A stretch of 64,000 nucleotides of DNA from Firmicutes bacterium M10-2 (GCA_000403415.2 KE159698.1:1-64000), one strand, 5' to 3'. Numbered from the stretch's first letter, positions 33,678 through 42,907 are shown. Numbers and translations: made by a program. Notes: a model not told the origin generated them from the sequence alone.

Positions 33678-34169
33678 CTAGCAAAAATCATCCCGTAAAC
33701 AAGTATAATCTTGTTTTAATTGTTCAAAAGAAACTGCGCGATTGGCCGGAGAGGGCGAAGGTAAATAAATACACGGCAGAGGCGCATGACAACATTCTTT
33801 GTAAAACTGTTCGGCTTTTCGTCCGGTCACATAGACACGTTTAATCTGCGTTTTTTCCAAAAGCGAGCGAATATCGTTTCCAACCGGTTCTTTAATGGTG
33901 GCATCACTAGCCCCGAGGATCCTGCACGATTTCAACGTATCCCATAATGCGATGTGATGATACAGACAAAACGCTTTTTTTTGCTCGATAGTTTGCGGAC
34001 ACGGCTCGTCAAAAACGGCCGCAAGAACTTTCCAGAAGCGATTTTGCGGATGTCCATAGTAAAAACCGGTTTCTCTTGATTTAGGGGAAGGCATTGTTCC
34101 GAGAATCAAGATCTTTGAATGTGCATCATAAACAGGTGGTAATGTGTGTTCAATAAATTGTTCTTCCAT
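33678..34169 (-). CDS. DNA-deoxyinosine (hypoxanthine) glycosylase, UDG superfamily
   Basis: A 163-residue member of the uracil-DNA glycosylase superfamily most like family 6 hypoxanthine-DNA glycosylases, which remove deaminated adenine. Motifs: LILGTMPSPKSRETGFYYGH with PQNRFW, the helix GNDIRSLLEKTQIKRVYVTG, and the C-terminal LPSPSPANRAVSFEQL. Substrate specificity is inferred from these motifs. GGAG precedes the ATG. It is a lone gene between the coiled-coil protein terminator and glmU. Confidence 0.85.
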   Translation of the reverse strand: MEEQFIEHTLPPVYDAHSKILILGTMPSPKSRETGFYYGHPQNRFWKVLAAVFDEPCPQTIEQKKAFCLYHHIALWDTLKSCRILGASDATIKEPVGNDIRSLLEKTQIKRVYVTGRKAEQFYKECCHAPLPCIYLPSPSPANRAVSFEQLKQDYTCLRDDFC

Positions 34170-34181
34170 TTCCGTATCTCC

Positions 34182-34212
34182 AAAAAAACAGAGATCTCTT
34201 TATGATCCCTGT
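34182..34212 (-). terminator. intrinsic terminator after coiled-coil membrane protein gene
   Basis: AACAGGGATC pairs with GATCTCTGTT (10 bp, one G-U) followed by seven T residues on the minus strand. Confidence 0.8.
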
Positions 34213-34219
34213 TCTTTCT

Positions 34220-35482
34220 TTATTGTAGCGCATTAAGCTGCTGCTGCAAGTTTGCGATATTCGAATTGATCGAATCTACACGAGATTGCGCATTTGTCAC
34301 CGCATTGCTTGCCTGCGAATATGTATTATAAGCGTTGTTGTAGGCATTATCGGCGTTTGTATACGCGTTTTGTGCGTTCGTCACCGCAGAATAGTCAATA
34401 GAGTTCAGCTTGTTCTGAGCTGTTGTCAATTGCTGATGCAGATCCGACAATTCCGCATTGGCTTCATCGCTGTAATCGGGATTCGCCTCTTCGACTTCGG
34501 CAATCTTCGCTTGTAAATTCTCGATCTGCGCATTTAATGTGCTCGTTTGCGAATCGTAGTTTTGCTGGGCTGTCTGCAGAGCGGCTGCCGCATCGTTGCG
34601 TGCTTGATCCGCTGAATTCATACTTGCTTCCGCTTGACTTAATTGAGTATTGGCCGCATTCAATTCGTTTTTTGCCTGAGCAAGATCGTTTTGCAGTGAA
34701 GCAATCTGATCTTTTAAATTTGCCTTTTGTTCGGCAACTTCCGTATTGTTGTTTTTGGAATCCTCAATCTTTTGCGATTTCAGATCGCTGATCAATTGTT
34801 CAAAAGTTTTTCCGGTCTTACTTTTAAGCAATTTATTAATTTGAGATTTTTGCTCATCGGAAAGCTTGGAATAAGTCGATTCATACCCTGTCAGTCCTTG
34901 AGTATCATCCCCTAAGTTTTCAATGTATTTTTTCAAATCATTAAATGCGTTATCATGTGTGGCTACTTCCGTATCTTGCGGCTTTAAAGAAGAGCTGATG
35001 AAGTGTACAGTTCCGAATACGGTTGCTCCGATCAAGACAACGCCTAAGACACTGCCTGCAATGATCGCGATTTTTTTCTTATCCGGCTTCTTTTGATCAG
35101 AAACAACTTTTTTTGTCTTGACGGAAGATTCACGGTGAAGCGATGGCCCCTTATTTTCATCGATCAACGTCTGAATCTCCTGATTATCCATGACTACGGT
35201 ATGAGATGGCTGAGAAATGTCCTCTTCGATCTTATTCTTACTAAAAACCATCGTTCCTCCATGGTCATTGGATTCTTCTTCTAATTCAGATTCATGAATC
35301 AGGACCGGCCCTTTTTCTGCCTGCGGACGTACGGACTTGATCAAAATTTCTTCTGTATTTCGTTCTGTACGTGTTTTTCTCTCTTTTTTTCGTGCAAAAT
35401 CCTCGATCTTCTTTTCCATGGTATCGTCGTTTTGGAACGAGTCGAGCAAATCGGATAATTCGTCATGCGTATCTTTTGACAT
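34220..35482 (-). CDS. Single-pass membrane protein with extracellular coiled coil
   Basis: A 420-residue protein with a charged cytoplasmic N-terminus (1-135), one membrane segment (about 137-160, IAIIAGSVLGVVLIGATVFG), an extracellular globular stretch (about 165-240), and a long coiled coil rich in Ala, Asn and Gln from about 245 to the end (heptads such as LKDQIASLQNDLAQAKNELN). Topology resembles Bacillota cell-division or wall-stress membrane proteins, but no family is recognised. GGGGG precedes the ATG and a strong terminator follows, so it is monocistronic. Confidence 0.7.
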   Translation of the reverse strand: MSKDTHDELSDLLDSFQNDDTMEKKIEDFARKKERKTRTERNTEEILIKSVRPQAEKGPVLIHESELEEESNDHGGTMVFSKNKIEEDISQPSHTVVMDNQEIQTLIDENKGPSLHRESSVKTKKVVSDQKKPDKKKIAIIAGSVLGVVLIGATVFGTVHFISSSLKPQDTEVATHDNAFNDLKKYIENLGDDTQGLTGYESTYSKLSDEQKSQINKLLKSKTGKTFEQLISDLKSQKIEDSKNNNTEVAEQKANLKDQIASLQNDLAQAKNELNAANTQLSQAEASMNSADQARNDAAAALQTAQQNYDSQTSTLNAQIENLQAKIAEVEEANPDYSDEANAELSDLHQQLTTAQNKLNSIDYSAVTNAQNAYTNADNAYNNAYNTYSQASNAVTNAQSRVDSINSNIANLQQQLNALQ

Positions 35483-35602
35483 AGTCTATCCCCCTTTATT
35501 ATTCTTTATTCTATCAAAACGACATATTAAATACAAAATTTATCAGTTTTCCACATAATTTGCGTTAGTATTTGTTCTTTTTGTGAATTTTTTTAAAAAT
35601 TT

Positions 35603-35641
35603 AATGTACTTTAGTTCATTTATGGCTTTTTATGCTATAAT
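35603..35641 (+). promoter_or_regulatory. promoter and operator candidate of the TetR pair
   Basis: TATAAT at 35636-35641 has the extended -10 TG one base upstream. Over the -35 region lies the inverted repeat AATGTACT TT AGTTCATT (35603-35620; 7 of 8 positions symmetric). This is the size and position of a TetR operator for autorepression. Confidence 0.5.
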
Positions 35642-35675
35642 CTTTGTATAAGAAATATTTACCGGAGTAAAGTTT

Positions 35676-36290
35676 ATGAGAAAAAAGAATTTAGAGCAGT
35701 TAATTGTCAACTGCGCCTATCATCTTTTTGATGAAAAGGGATTTGATAATGTATCCGTTATGGATATATGTGTTGCATGCGATATTACGAAACCGACGTT
35801 TTACAAACATGTAAATTCAAAAGAAGATTTATTGAGTTATTTTTTTCAGTCGTTGACAGCCAAAATTCCCGATGATTGGTATAAATATTCAGATGAAACA
35901 AACTTTTGGGAAAAAATACGGACCGGGTTCTGCTTTTTTATGGACTACGTCCAGTCCATCGGGATTGATCTTTTTACTGCTGCGTTTATTTCAAACCTTC
36001 ATTTGTATAAAGGAACCTTTGAAGATATTCCTTCATTTAAAAGCGAAATGATCGACTTGATCCGTATGGGCCAGCAAACGAAACAGATCAAAAACAATTC
36101 TGATCCCGAACAATTATACGAATGTGGTGTCGCCCTCGCTACCGGTTACGGAGCTTATTGGTGCTTTTTAAACGACAAAGACCATGATCTTACCATGGAT
36201 TTTGTAGCCGCACTTCGAAATACTTTTCAGGTTGATCAATCTTACATTGATCAAAAATATTATCGCGAAGGAGCAGAGAATCGGTTATGA
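35676..36290 (+). CDS. TetR/AcrR family regulator (first of pair)
   Basis: A 204-residue repressor-type protein. The N-terminal TetR HTH (about 8-55) reads FDNVSVMDICVACDITKPTF then YKHVNSKEDLLSYFF. The C-terminal helical ligand/dimer domain has no recognised ligand. Its stop overlaps the start of a second TetR gene by four bases (ATGA). No transporter or enzyme gene follows on the same strand, so the regulon is not local, except perhaps itself. Confidence 0.88.
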   Translation: MRKKNLEQLIVNCAYHLFDEKGFDNVSVMDICVACDITKPTFYKHVNSKEDLLSYFFQSLTAKIPDDWYKYSDETNFWEKIRTGFCFFMDYVQSIGIDLFTAAFISNLHLYKGTFEDIPSFKSEMIDLIRMGQQTKQIKNNSDPEQLYECGVALATGYGAYWCFLNDKDHDLTMDFVAALRNTFQVDQSYIDQKYYREGAENRL

Positions 36291-36895
36291 AAAACGAAAA
36301 ACGAAAAAAAGAGATCCTGGATACCGGTTTACGTTTGTTCTTTGAACGCGGCTTCAACAATGTGTCTGTGATGGATATTTGCAAAGAATGTCATATTACA
36401 AAACCGACGTTTTACAAATACGTTCCTTCAAAAGAGGAAATTTTGCTCCATCATTACAGCGGAACGTTGGAAGACTTGTTAAGAATCCTGCGCAATATGG
36501 ATCCGGAGCCGAATTACTGGCGCTTGATCATCTTAGGACTTACATTCACTTTGCGAAAATCAGCTGAACTCGGTCCTGAATTGTATAGTCAATATATGTC
36601 CTTGAATTTTCGAGCACACCGTTTATCTGCGCGTTATAATTCTCCGGCACGTGATGCAACTATTCAATCGATCAAAAAGGCGCAAGAACTCGGACAAATC
36701 AAAAACCAATCTGATGCGATCGAATTGTATCTCGCTGCTCGAAATTTAGGTCTTGGTTTAGCGCTAAAATGGTGCATGGTGCGCGGCGGTTACGATATCG
36801 TAGCTCAAACGGAAGAAAAACTGACTGTGATATTTGAACCGGATTTTGAAGTCATTGAGCGCGACGTTGCAGCATATCGTGAAAAAAACAAATAA
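36287..36895 (+). CDS. TetR/AcrR family regulator (second of pair)
   Basis: A 202-residue paralogue of the preceding protein: its HTH FNNVSVMDICKECHITKPTF then YKYVPSKEEILLHH differs at few positions, mostly outside the recognition helix, while the C-terminal ligand domains differ widely. The two are translationally coupled and may form a heterodimer or bind the same operator in response to different ligands (inference). A UUCG-type terminator follows. Confidence 0.88.
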   Translation: MKNEKRKKEILDTGLRLFFERGFNNVSVMDICKECHITKPTFYKYVPSKEEILLHHYSGTLEDLLRILRNMDPEPNYWRLIILGLTFTLRKSAELGPELYSQYMSLNFRAHRLSARYNSPARDATIQSIKKAQELGQIKNQSDAIELYLAARNLGLGLALKWCMVRGGYDIVAQTEEKLTVIFEPDFEVIERDVAAYREKNK

Positions 36896-36898
36896 TTC

Positions 36899-36923
36899 AG
36901 AAGAACCTTCGGGTTCTTTTTTT
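36899..36923. terminator. bidirectional UUCG terminator between TetR pair and comFC
   Basis: AAGAACC-TTCG-GGTTCTT then TTTTT on the plus strand; on the minus strand the same stem lies just after the comFC stop. Confidence 0.85.
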
Positions 36924-37617
36924 ATTTCCAGAAGGAGTGTTTTATTTGATCATCGGCATGCTCTTCAATCCACAAAGGATGAGCTGCCAATACAAGCACA
37001 TCCCGACAAGAAATAAGCAAAAGAGCTGCTTTGATTGTCTGTCCGGTCGTGATCACATCGTCAAGCAGCAGCTGTCGAGAACGATTTCGAATCGGATAGC
37101 ATATTTTTTTCTTCAAAGAACAATGAATTTGTTTTCGTTGCTCTTTAGAGAGTGAAGATTGCTTAATAGAATCTGTTCGATAAAACGGCGAAGCAATCGG
37201 TTCCTTGACTTCCTTAAATATTTCAAGAACCGGTTCAAATCCTCGCAAAGCTCTTTTTTCTTCTCCGGAACAAAGTGCTATGCAATCAAAGGATTTCAAC
37301 TTCTTTTTTAAAAAATCTTTTTCTGCGTATAAGAATATATCTTTGAGCACAATATCTCTTTGTTCTTTAAATTGAAAAAACAAACCTTCAATCCAAGTAT
37401 CGTATTCATAAAGAATATGATAATTGACATTATGGATACGATACGTTTTTTTGTGAACACGAAACCGCTCCAAACACTTCTTGCAGACAATCACTTCATC
37501 ATCGAGAAAAAATGAAATCGGAATATCTTGTTCTTTTTCTAAACATATTTTGCATGTTGATTCATCCATTCGATTGTCGATACGCACGTTTGAATTTCTT
37601 TTGTTTTTCTTTGGCAT
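36922..37617 (-). CDS. comFC: ComF phosphoribosyltransferase-like protein ComFC
   Basis: A 231-residue competence-associated protein of the ComF/GntX family. The N-terminal zinc knuckle (CKICLEKEQD..VCKKCLERF) is followed by a PRTase-like domain whose PRPP loop is LLLDDVITTGQTIKAALLL. It takes part in DNA uptake with ComFA; its exact role is unsettled. ATG 37617 is preceded by GGAGAGGGGG, eight bases away. That places the first 79 bases inside comFA in another frame. A start at 37569 would shorten the overlap but has no ribosome site. Confidence 0.9.
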   Translation of the reverse strand: MPKKNKRNSNVRIDNRMDESTCKICLEKEQDIPISFFLDDEVIVCKKCLERFRVHKKTYRIHNVNYHILYEYDTWIEGLFFQFKEQRDIVLKDIFLYAEKDFLKKKLKSFDCIALCSGEEKRALRGFEPVLEIFKEVKEPIASPFYRTDSIKQSSLSKEQRKQIHCSLKKKICYPIRNRSRQLLLDDVITTGQTIKAALLLISCRDVLVLAAHPLWIEEHADDQIKHSFWK

Positions 37618-38693
37618 AAACACACCCCCTCTCCATATGGTTCGGTAAATTTTCTTCCGACTCGACCAAATATCTGGATGAGCGATGCATTGGAAAAAAC
37701 GGGATGATCAGCGCGAAAAACAATCACCTGCACTCCGGGTATTGTAATTCCTCGTTCCAATAAAGTGGTGGAAATGAGAACGGAGTATCGTTTTTTACGA
37801 AATTGTTCCATAATTTCATCTTTATTTTCGATCATTGAATGAATGGGGTGCGCTCCGAAACGGCGTAAAAGGAAGCAAAAAAGAGAAGTATCTTTTTTTC
37901 TGGGAACGAATACGATAGTTTGTTTATCTTGAACATGAAATTTTTTACACAATCGATAAATCGCAAAATATTGGAACATGATCGGCAACGTATATACTTT
38001 CGGAACAATTAACGGTTTTTTATGCGGTCTTTGAAACAGCGAAACAACTTCATACTTATGTTCATCGATTTCTTTTTTAAGTGCTGGGTCGATCGTTGCC
38101 GATAAACAAAGCTGCTGTCCGCAGCATGCTTGTTCGACAAATTGTTTCAGGATATGATTGCCGGCATAAGGAAACGCATCCACTTCATCAAGGATGAGAA
38201 GGTCGAATGCTTTCGGGTACCGATAAAGCTGATGAATCGTGCATACAATAATATCTCCATCCAAATCACTTGTATATCCTTGACATACTTCAACGATTTT
38301 CAAACTTGGAAATACTTCCCGCAGACGTTGCGTGATTTCCAAAACAACTTGGCGTCGTGAAATTGCAAATCCTATTTTCTTTCCTTGTCGCAAATAATCG
38401 CAAATGCTCGCATAGCATATTTCCGTCTTTCCCGCGCCTGTAGCAGCATATACAAATACATTTTTTCCCTTCTTTAAATGACTGAGCGCTTTTTGCGATG
38501 CTTCTTCTTGAAGAGGTGTCAATGCGAATTTCAAATCTGGCCGGACCTTTTTCGGTTTATTTTTACAGATCGTACTTTTTGCTTCTTGGCCGAGATCCAT
38601 ACGGCCAAAACGTACGCATTGCCGACAGTACCAAACCCCTTGGTCATAGGCAAATAATTTCGGATCTGTATTGTTGCATCGAATACATTTCAT
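37539..38693 (-). CDS. comFA: DNA uptake ATPase/helicase ComFA
   Basis: ComFA is the superfamily 2 DNA translocase that drives transforming DNA across the membrane. The 384-residue protein has a four-Cys zinc region at the N-terminus (CIRCNN, CRQCVRFG), Walker A VYAATGAGKTEICYASI, the DEAD-box variant LILDEVDAFPY, and the helicase C-terminal motifs (FVPRKKDTS, LLERGITIPGVQVIVF, QIFGRVGR). The start codon directly abuts the motif also found at dprA, with no Shine-Dalgarno. It forms an operon with comFC. Confidence 0.94.
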   Translation of the reverse strand: MKCIRCNNTDPKLFAYDQGVWYCRQCVRFGRMDLGQEAKSTICKNKPKKVRPDLKFALTPLQEEASQKALSHLKKGKNVFVYAATGAGKTEICYASICDYLRQGKKIGFAISRRQVVLEITQRLREVFPSLKIVEVCQGYTSDLDGDIIVCTIHQLYRYPKAFDLLILDEVDAFPYAGNHILKQFVEQACCGQQLCLSATIDPALKKEIDEHKYEVVSLFQRPHKKPLIVPKVYTLPIMFQYFAIYRLCKKFHVQDKQTIVFVPRKKDTSLFCFLLRRFGAHPIHSMIENKDEIMEQFRKKRYSVLISTTLLERGITIPGVQVIVFRADHPVFSNASLIQIFGRVGRKFTEPYGEGVCLCQRKTKEIQTCVSTIEWMNQHAKYV

Positions 38694-38709
38694 ACTTTAT
38701 ATATACGAA
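38691..38709 (-). promoter_or_regulatory. competence-type promoter motif abutting comFA start
   Basis: The minus strand TTCGTATATATAAAGTATG is identical to the dprA copy at 843-861. TATATA again occupies -12 to -7, and GG again lies at -36/-35 (38728-38729). Confidence 0.6.
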
Positions 38710-38770
38710 AAAAATTAAAATAAATGACCTTTTTCATAAAAATTTAAGAAATTTATGCAAAAATAGATGT

Positions 38771-39463
38771 ATGAAGATTAAAAAAACACCTTTTATTCCA
38801 ATTTTAATTGTTTGGATCATCCTTGCGATCATTGCGGGAATTTTCTTTCTCCAAAAACAAATCGAACCGAAAACGATTGTGATGATTGATCCGGGACATG
38901 GAGGATACGACAGCGGAGCAACCGGCGCAGACGGAACAACATACGAAAAAGATCTTACAATGGAGATTTCCTATAAAATCGGGCAGCAGATCCAGCATCT
39001 TGATCCAAGCATCAAGGTCGGCTTTACCCGTCTGAACGATCAAGTTTCGTGGCCTAGCGAAGTCGTATCCGATTTGCAGACACGTATTGATCTGGCCAAC
39101 AAAAACAATGCCGACTTTTTTCTTTCGATCCACTTGAATTCAGGAATGAATCCGAACGCTTACGGATACAATTCGTTTGTTCGGGAAAACGACCCGTTTT
39201 CTCAAGAGGTCGCCCTCCATATTAGCGAACAGCTGGACTCGATTGGGTATTCTCAAGATCGAGGTACACAAACAACAAGTAACGCACCTTTGATGGTTGT
39301 AGACCAACAAACGATTCCTGCCATGTTGTTTGAAGTCGGCTTTATTTCCAATATGAATGAAATGGAACAATTAAAAAGCCCGATTTATCAAAATAAGATC
39401 GCACATGCGATTGCTCAAGCAGTTGTCGATACAGTTCACGCTCAAATTTCTAAACAGCCCTAG
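38771..39463 (+). CDS. N-acetylmuramoyl-L-alanine amidase (Amidase_3)
   Basis: Zinc amidase of 230 residues that separates stem peptides from peptidoglycan strands. It has a signal anchor (about 8-27). Zinc ligands fit IDPGHGGYDSGA (His) and SIHLNSG (His), with the Glu in between, and the catalytic Glu in LFEVGFISNMNEME. There are no wall-binding repeats. ATG 38771 starts exactly at the membrane anchor; an in-frame reading from 38498 would run through comFA. No Shine-Dalgarno is seen. It is divergent from comFA. The 199 bases after it hold nothing I can assign. Confidence 0.92.
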   Translation: MKIKKTPFIPILIVWIILAIIAGIFFLQKQIEPKTIVMIDPGHGGYDSGATGADGTTYEKDLTMEISYKIGQQIQHLDPSIKVGFTRLNDQVSWPSEVVSDLQTRIDLANKNNADFFLSIHLNSGMNPNAYGYNSFVRENDPFSQEVALHISEQLDSIGYSQDRGTQTTSNAPLMVVDQQTIPAMLFEVGFISNMNEMEQLKSPIYQNKIAHAIAQAVVDTVHAQISKQP

Positions 39464-39662
39464 AAATGGTATGAAGCAAAAAATTTCAGTGAAATATGCG
39501 TTTTGAGAAAATTTCATGTTTGAAAAGAAATACGAATACGCTTTTATTCACAACATAGATTTTTGAATGTTTGATTGAAACCATCTGATTGCGTTGAAAA
39601 CTCATATTCGATCTCACAAAAAGCGATTTCTGAGCAATCATATGAATACTTGCGGGCTTTTC

Positions 39663-40832
39663 CTATTTAAAAAATCTGCTTTGTTTTATTCGATCCGCTG
39701 CTTCGCAAATGATTTTTTGATCCTGCACAAGTGCAAGACGAACAAAACGTTTTCCTTCTTCGCCAAAGGAGAGTCCGGGTGTAACGATAATTCCTGTCTT
39801 GTTCAACAACTCTTTTGCGAACTGCACACAATCTTCGTATTGATCGGGAATCTGAGCCCAAATAAACATGGTTGCGCAAGAAGGCTGAATTGGCCAACCC
39901 GCTTTTGTGAACTCTTTTACCATTATATTGCGCCGCTCTTGGTATTCCTGTCTTGTTGTTTCAATAGAACTTCCGCCTTCGTTTAGAGCTGCGATTCCTG
40001 CATATTGGATCGGTAAGAATATTCCATAATCCATATTTGATTTGAGAATCTTATAGTGTTTGATTACCTCTTTATTGCCTACAAGGACACCAAGACGCGC
40101 TCCGGCCATACCGTACGTTTTGGAAAACGAATTGATTTCTACTCCCACTTCTTTGGCCCCTTCAAACGAAAGAAAGCTTTTGCCTTTTTTTCCGTCAAAG
40201 AGCAATTCGCTGTATGCGTTGTCATGAACGATCAAAATGTCGTTTTCTTTCGCAAATTGAATCAGCTGTTCATAAAACCAGTCGGGAGCAATTGCTCCTG
40301 TCGGATTATTGGGATAACAGACAATCATCATTTTCGCCTTTTGTCTTTCTTCTTTGGTAATCTTTGTAAAGTCTACGAGGTAATTATTTTCTTTTTTCAA
40401 AGGAGTATAAAGAATCTTCGCACCGGCCATTTTGGGTGCATCCACATAAACCGGATAGTAAGGATCCGGAACAAGGATTCCATCTCCCTCGTCGCAATAA
40501 ATGAGAGGAAGATTTACCAATGCTTCCTGAGATCCTTGAAGAAGGGCGATCTCATCTTTTTTAAGATCGATTTCATACCGATCATGATACCAATTCTGGA
40601 TGCTTTCGATCATTTTCGGGAGAGGCTTGATTGCGTACTTATAATTTTCCGGTTTATGTATCGCTTTTGCCAATGCTTCAATGATCTTCGGATCCGGACT
40701 GATATTCGGAGATCCTAAAGAAAGGTCTATTGTTTTTTTACCTGTTCTTTTCTCGTATTTTTCTTTTTGCTCGTTTAGATTAGTAAAGACTGATTGGTGA
40801 AACTGTTTCATTCTTTTTGCTGGATTAAACAT
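39663..40832 (-). CDS. Class I/II pyridoxal-phosphate aminotransferase
   Basis: A 389-residue fold-type I aminotransferase. The PLP lysine is in NSFSKTYGMAGARLGVLVG; other family residues are in YPNNPTGAIAP and HDNAYSELLFDG. It resembles the LL-diaminopimelate/alanine aminotransferase branch; the substrate is not certain. A good ribosome site precedes it, and it lies alone between the rpmE terminator and the amidase. Confidence 0.88.
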   Translation of the reverse strand: MFNPAKRMKQFHQSVFTNLNEQKEKYEKRTGKKTIDLSLGSPNISPDPKIIEALAKAIHKPENYKYAIKPLPKMIESIQNWYHDRYEIDLKKDEIALLQGSQEALVNLPLIYCDEGDGILVPDPYYPVYVDAPKMAGAKILYTPLKKENNYLVDFTKITKEERQKAKMMIVCYPNNPTGAIAPDWFYEQLIQFAKENDILIVHDNAYSELLFDGKKGKSFLSFEGAKEVGVEINSFSKTYGMAGARLGVLVGNKEVIKHYKILKSNMDYGIFLPIQYAGIAALNEGGSSIETTRQEYQERRNIMVKEFTKAGWPIQPSCATMFIWAQIPDQYEDCVQFAKELLNKTGIIVTPGLSFGEEGKRFVRLALVQDQKIICEAADRIKQSRFFK

Positions 40833-40857
40833 AGGTTTCTCTCCCTTCTTTTATATG

Positions 40858-40883
40858 AAAAAACAGCGCATCAAAGCGCTGTT
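40858..40883 (-). terminator. intrinsic terminator after rpmE
   Basis: AACAGCGC pairs with GCGCTGTT (8 bp, 6-base loop) followed by TTTT on the minus strand. Confidence 0.8.
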
Positions 40884-40893
40884 CATTTATATT

Positions 40894-41112
40894 TTACTTT
40901 CCGTCTTTCAAGCCATACTTCTTGTTAAATTTTTCAATACGTCCTTGAGCGGCAGCGAAACGTTGACGACCTGTGAAGAATGGGTGGCAATTGCTGCAAG
41001 TATCTACACGCAATTCATCACCTTTGATCGTGCTTCCTGTTTCGAATTCATTACCGCAAGAAGAACAGATAACTTTAACAGTATGGTAATTTGGATGAAT
41101 TCCTTTTTTCAT
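40894..41112 (-). CDS. rpmE: 50S ribosomal protein L31
   Basis: The 72-residue protein is the zinc-binding (C+) form: two Cys pairs in CSSCGNEF and [15 protein letters not shown]31 bridges the ribosomal subunits near the central protuberance. It is monocistronic with its own promoter, structured leader and terminator. Confidence 0.95.
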   Translation of the reverse strand: MKKGIHPNYHTVKVICSSCGNEFETGSTIKGDELRVDTCSNCHPFFTGRQRFAAAQGRIEKFNKKYGLKDGK

Positions 41113-41132
41113 ACTTTTATCCTCCTTCCGCC

Positions 41133-41197
41133 TTGAACCTCATTGTGTGTTCAAAGTAAGTGCTAGGCTATTATAACACTTTCTTCTATAAAATCAA
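41133..41197 (-). promoter_or_regulatory. rpmE promoter and leader hairpin
   Basis: On the minus strand, TTGATT (41192-41197), 16 bases, TATAAT (41170-41175) with a TG one base upstream. The leader then contains TTGAAC/GTTCAA (41133-41154) directly before the ribosome site GGAGG. L31 leaders that bind the protein are known in Bacillota; this match is by position only. Confidence 0.5.
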
Positions 41198-41212
41198 GTC
41201 TAATTCTTTCTC

Positions 41213-42907
41213 TTACAATTTTGAATCATCTGCGTGATCAAACCACGTCCGGACTTCTTCCATCACACCTTCCAGGCTTCCGTCGTCAAACGGAACTTTC
41301 AATCCTGCTTCTTTTACAATGGATTTGAAAGGAAGACTTCCGCCGATCGTACAGATCTTTTTATAGTCTTCAAATGCTTCGGGATCTTTTGCTTGAAGTC
41401 GTGCCCAAAACTGCATTGCACAAACTTGCGCAAGCGTGTAATCGATATAATAGAAAGGATTCATAAAAATATGAAGCTGACGGAACCACCATCCGCCTTT
41501 CTCGAGAATCGGAACCCCTTCGTAATTTTTATGTGGTAAATATTGTTTTTCCAAACGGCGCCATGTTGCCATTCTTTCTTCCGGACTCATTTCCGGATGT
41601 GCATACACCTCATGCTGGAAATGATCGACCAGAACGCCGTAAGGCAGGAATTTTACAGCCCCTCCAAGATGATTATAGTAATATTTGTCCGTATCTTCTT
41701 CGAAAAATAACGGCATCCACGGATACGTGAAAAATTCCATTGACATCGAATGAATCTCGCACGATTCCAATGTCGGCCACGCACAATCATAAGGCATGAT
41801 ATGTTTTGAGCTATATGCTTGGAACGCATGGCCTGCTTCATGAGTCAGCACTTCCGCATCGTGGCTTGTCTGATTAAAATTCGCGAAAATAAACGGAGAA
41901 TCATAATCCGGAAAATATGTACAGTATCCACCAGCTGCTTTTCCCGGATAAGAATCCAGATCCAGCAATTCATGATCCACCATAAACTGGAAAAACTCTC
42001 CCGTTTTCGGGTCCAGTTCTTTATACATATTCAATGCACGCTCGACCATTTCTTTTCGATTATATTTCGGTTTTGGATTTCCGGTTAAAAATTCGATCTT
42101 TTCATCCCATACGTGCAATGTATCATAACCTAAACGTTTTTGTTGTCGGGCATAAAGTTCATTGGCAAACGGAACAACATATTTTAAGACTTGTTTGCGG
42201 TAATTTGCCACATCGTCCTGATCGTAATCTAAACGTGTCATTCGCAAATATCCTAAAGGAATATAGTTTTCAAATCCTAATTTTTTCGCCATACGTGTAC
42301 GAACCTTCACCATTTGGTCGTAAAGGTCGCCTAATTCTTTTTCGTGATCCTCAAACCATCCCCAGTAAGCTTTCGTCGCTTCTTCACGAATCTTACGGTT
42401 GGAATCGTTCATCTTTACTTCTAATCCCGCCAAAGAATAATGTTCCCCGTCAAATTCGACATCCGCACTTGCAACCAACGCCTGATAAGCGGAAGCCAGT
42501 TTATTTTCTTCCTGCATATCTTCAATAATGCTTTCATCAAACGCCTTCATTTCCATTTCTTTTAATAAGAAATATGTTTCAGGTACATCTTTTTTCAATT
42601 GTTCAAAATACGGACTGTTCCAAATTGTTTTTGTGGTCTTGACCATATCGTTTTGGATCAACGGCAAGATATGATCATAATGATCATTTTCTTTCGTGTA
42701 AAATTCATCTTTCGTGTCAATTGTATGACGGGTATTGCACAATCCGCTCATCGTCTGAATATGACGATTGAGCTGATCAAGCTCTTTAAATGCATCGTAA
42801 AACTGCTCATAGTTTTGCGATGTTTTGAGTGCGTTGTCAATTTGTTCGAATTGCTCATGAAGCACTTTTTCATCTAAATGTTCATAGGGATAGTCTTTAA
42901 ACTTCAT
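41213..42907 (-). CDS. M3 family oligoendopeptidase (PepF-like)
   Basis: Cytosolic zinc metallopeptidase of 564 residues that degrades oligopeptides. The zinc motif is VLTHEAGHAFQAYSS (HExxH), and the third ligand Glu lies downstream in LESCEIHSMSMEF. The N-terminal half is the usual helical lid. It is near the oligopeptide importer, a sensible functional pairing: imported peptides would be substrates (inference). Confidence 0.93.
   Translation of the reverse strand: MKFKDYPYEHLDEKVLHEQFEQIDNALKTSQNYEQFYDAFKELDQLNRHIQTMSGLCNTRHTIDTKDEFYTKENDHYDHILPLIQNDMVKTTKTIWNSPYFEQLKKDVPETYFLLKEMEMKAFDESIIEDMQEENKLASAYQALVASADVEFDGEHYSLAGLEVKMNDSNRKIREEATKAYWGWFEDHEKELGDLYDQMVKVRTRMAKKLGFENYIPLGYLRMTRLDYDQDDVANYRKQVLKYVVPFANELYARQQKRLGYDTLHVWDEKIEFLTGNPKPKYNRKEMVERALNMYKELDPKTGEFFQFMVDHELLDLDSYPGKAAGGYCTYFPDYDSPFIFANFNQTSHDAEVLTHEAGHAFQAYSSKHIMPYDCAWPTLESCEIHSMSMEFFTYPWMPLFFEEDTDKYYYNHLGGAVKFLPYGVLVDHFQHEVYAHPEMSPEERMATWRRLEKQYLPHKNYEGVPILEKGGWWFRQLHIFMNPFYYIDYTLAQVCAMQFWARLQAKDPEAFEDYKKICTIGGSLPFKSIVKEAGLKVPFDDGSLEGVMEEVRTWFDHADDSKL

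Noticed and set aside
38498-38770. In-frame extension of the amidase gene upstream of 38771
   Set aside because: It runs antisense through comFA and would bury the signal anchor.
39531-39538. TACGAATA, the streptococcal competence (cin) box
   Set aside because: It lies downstream of the amidase and in front of no gene start; a chance match in AT-rich DNA.
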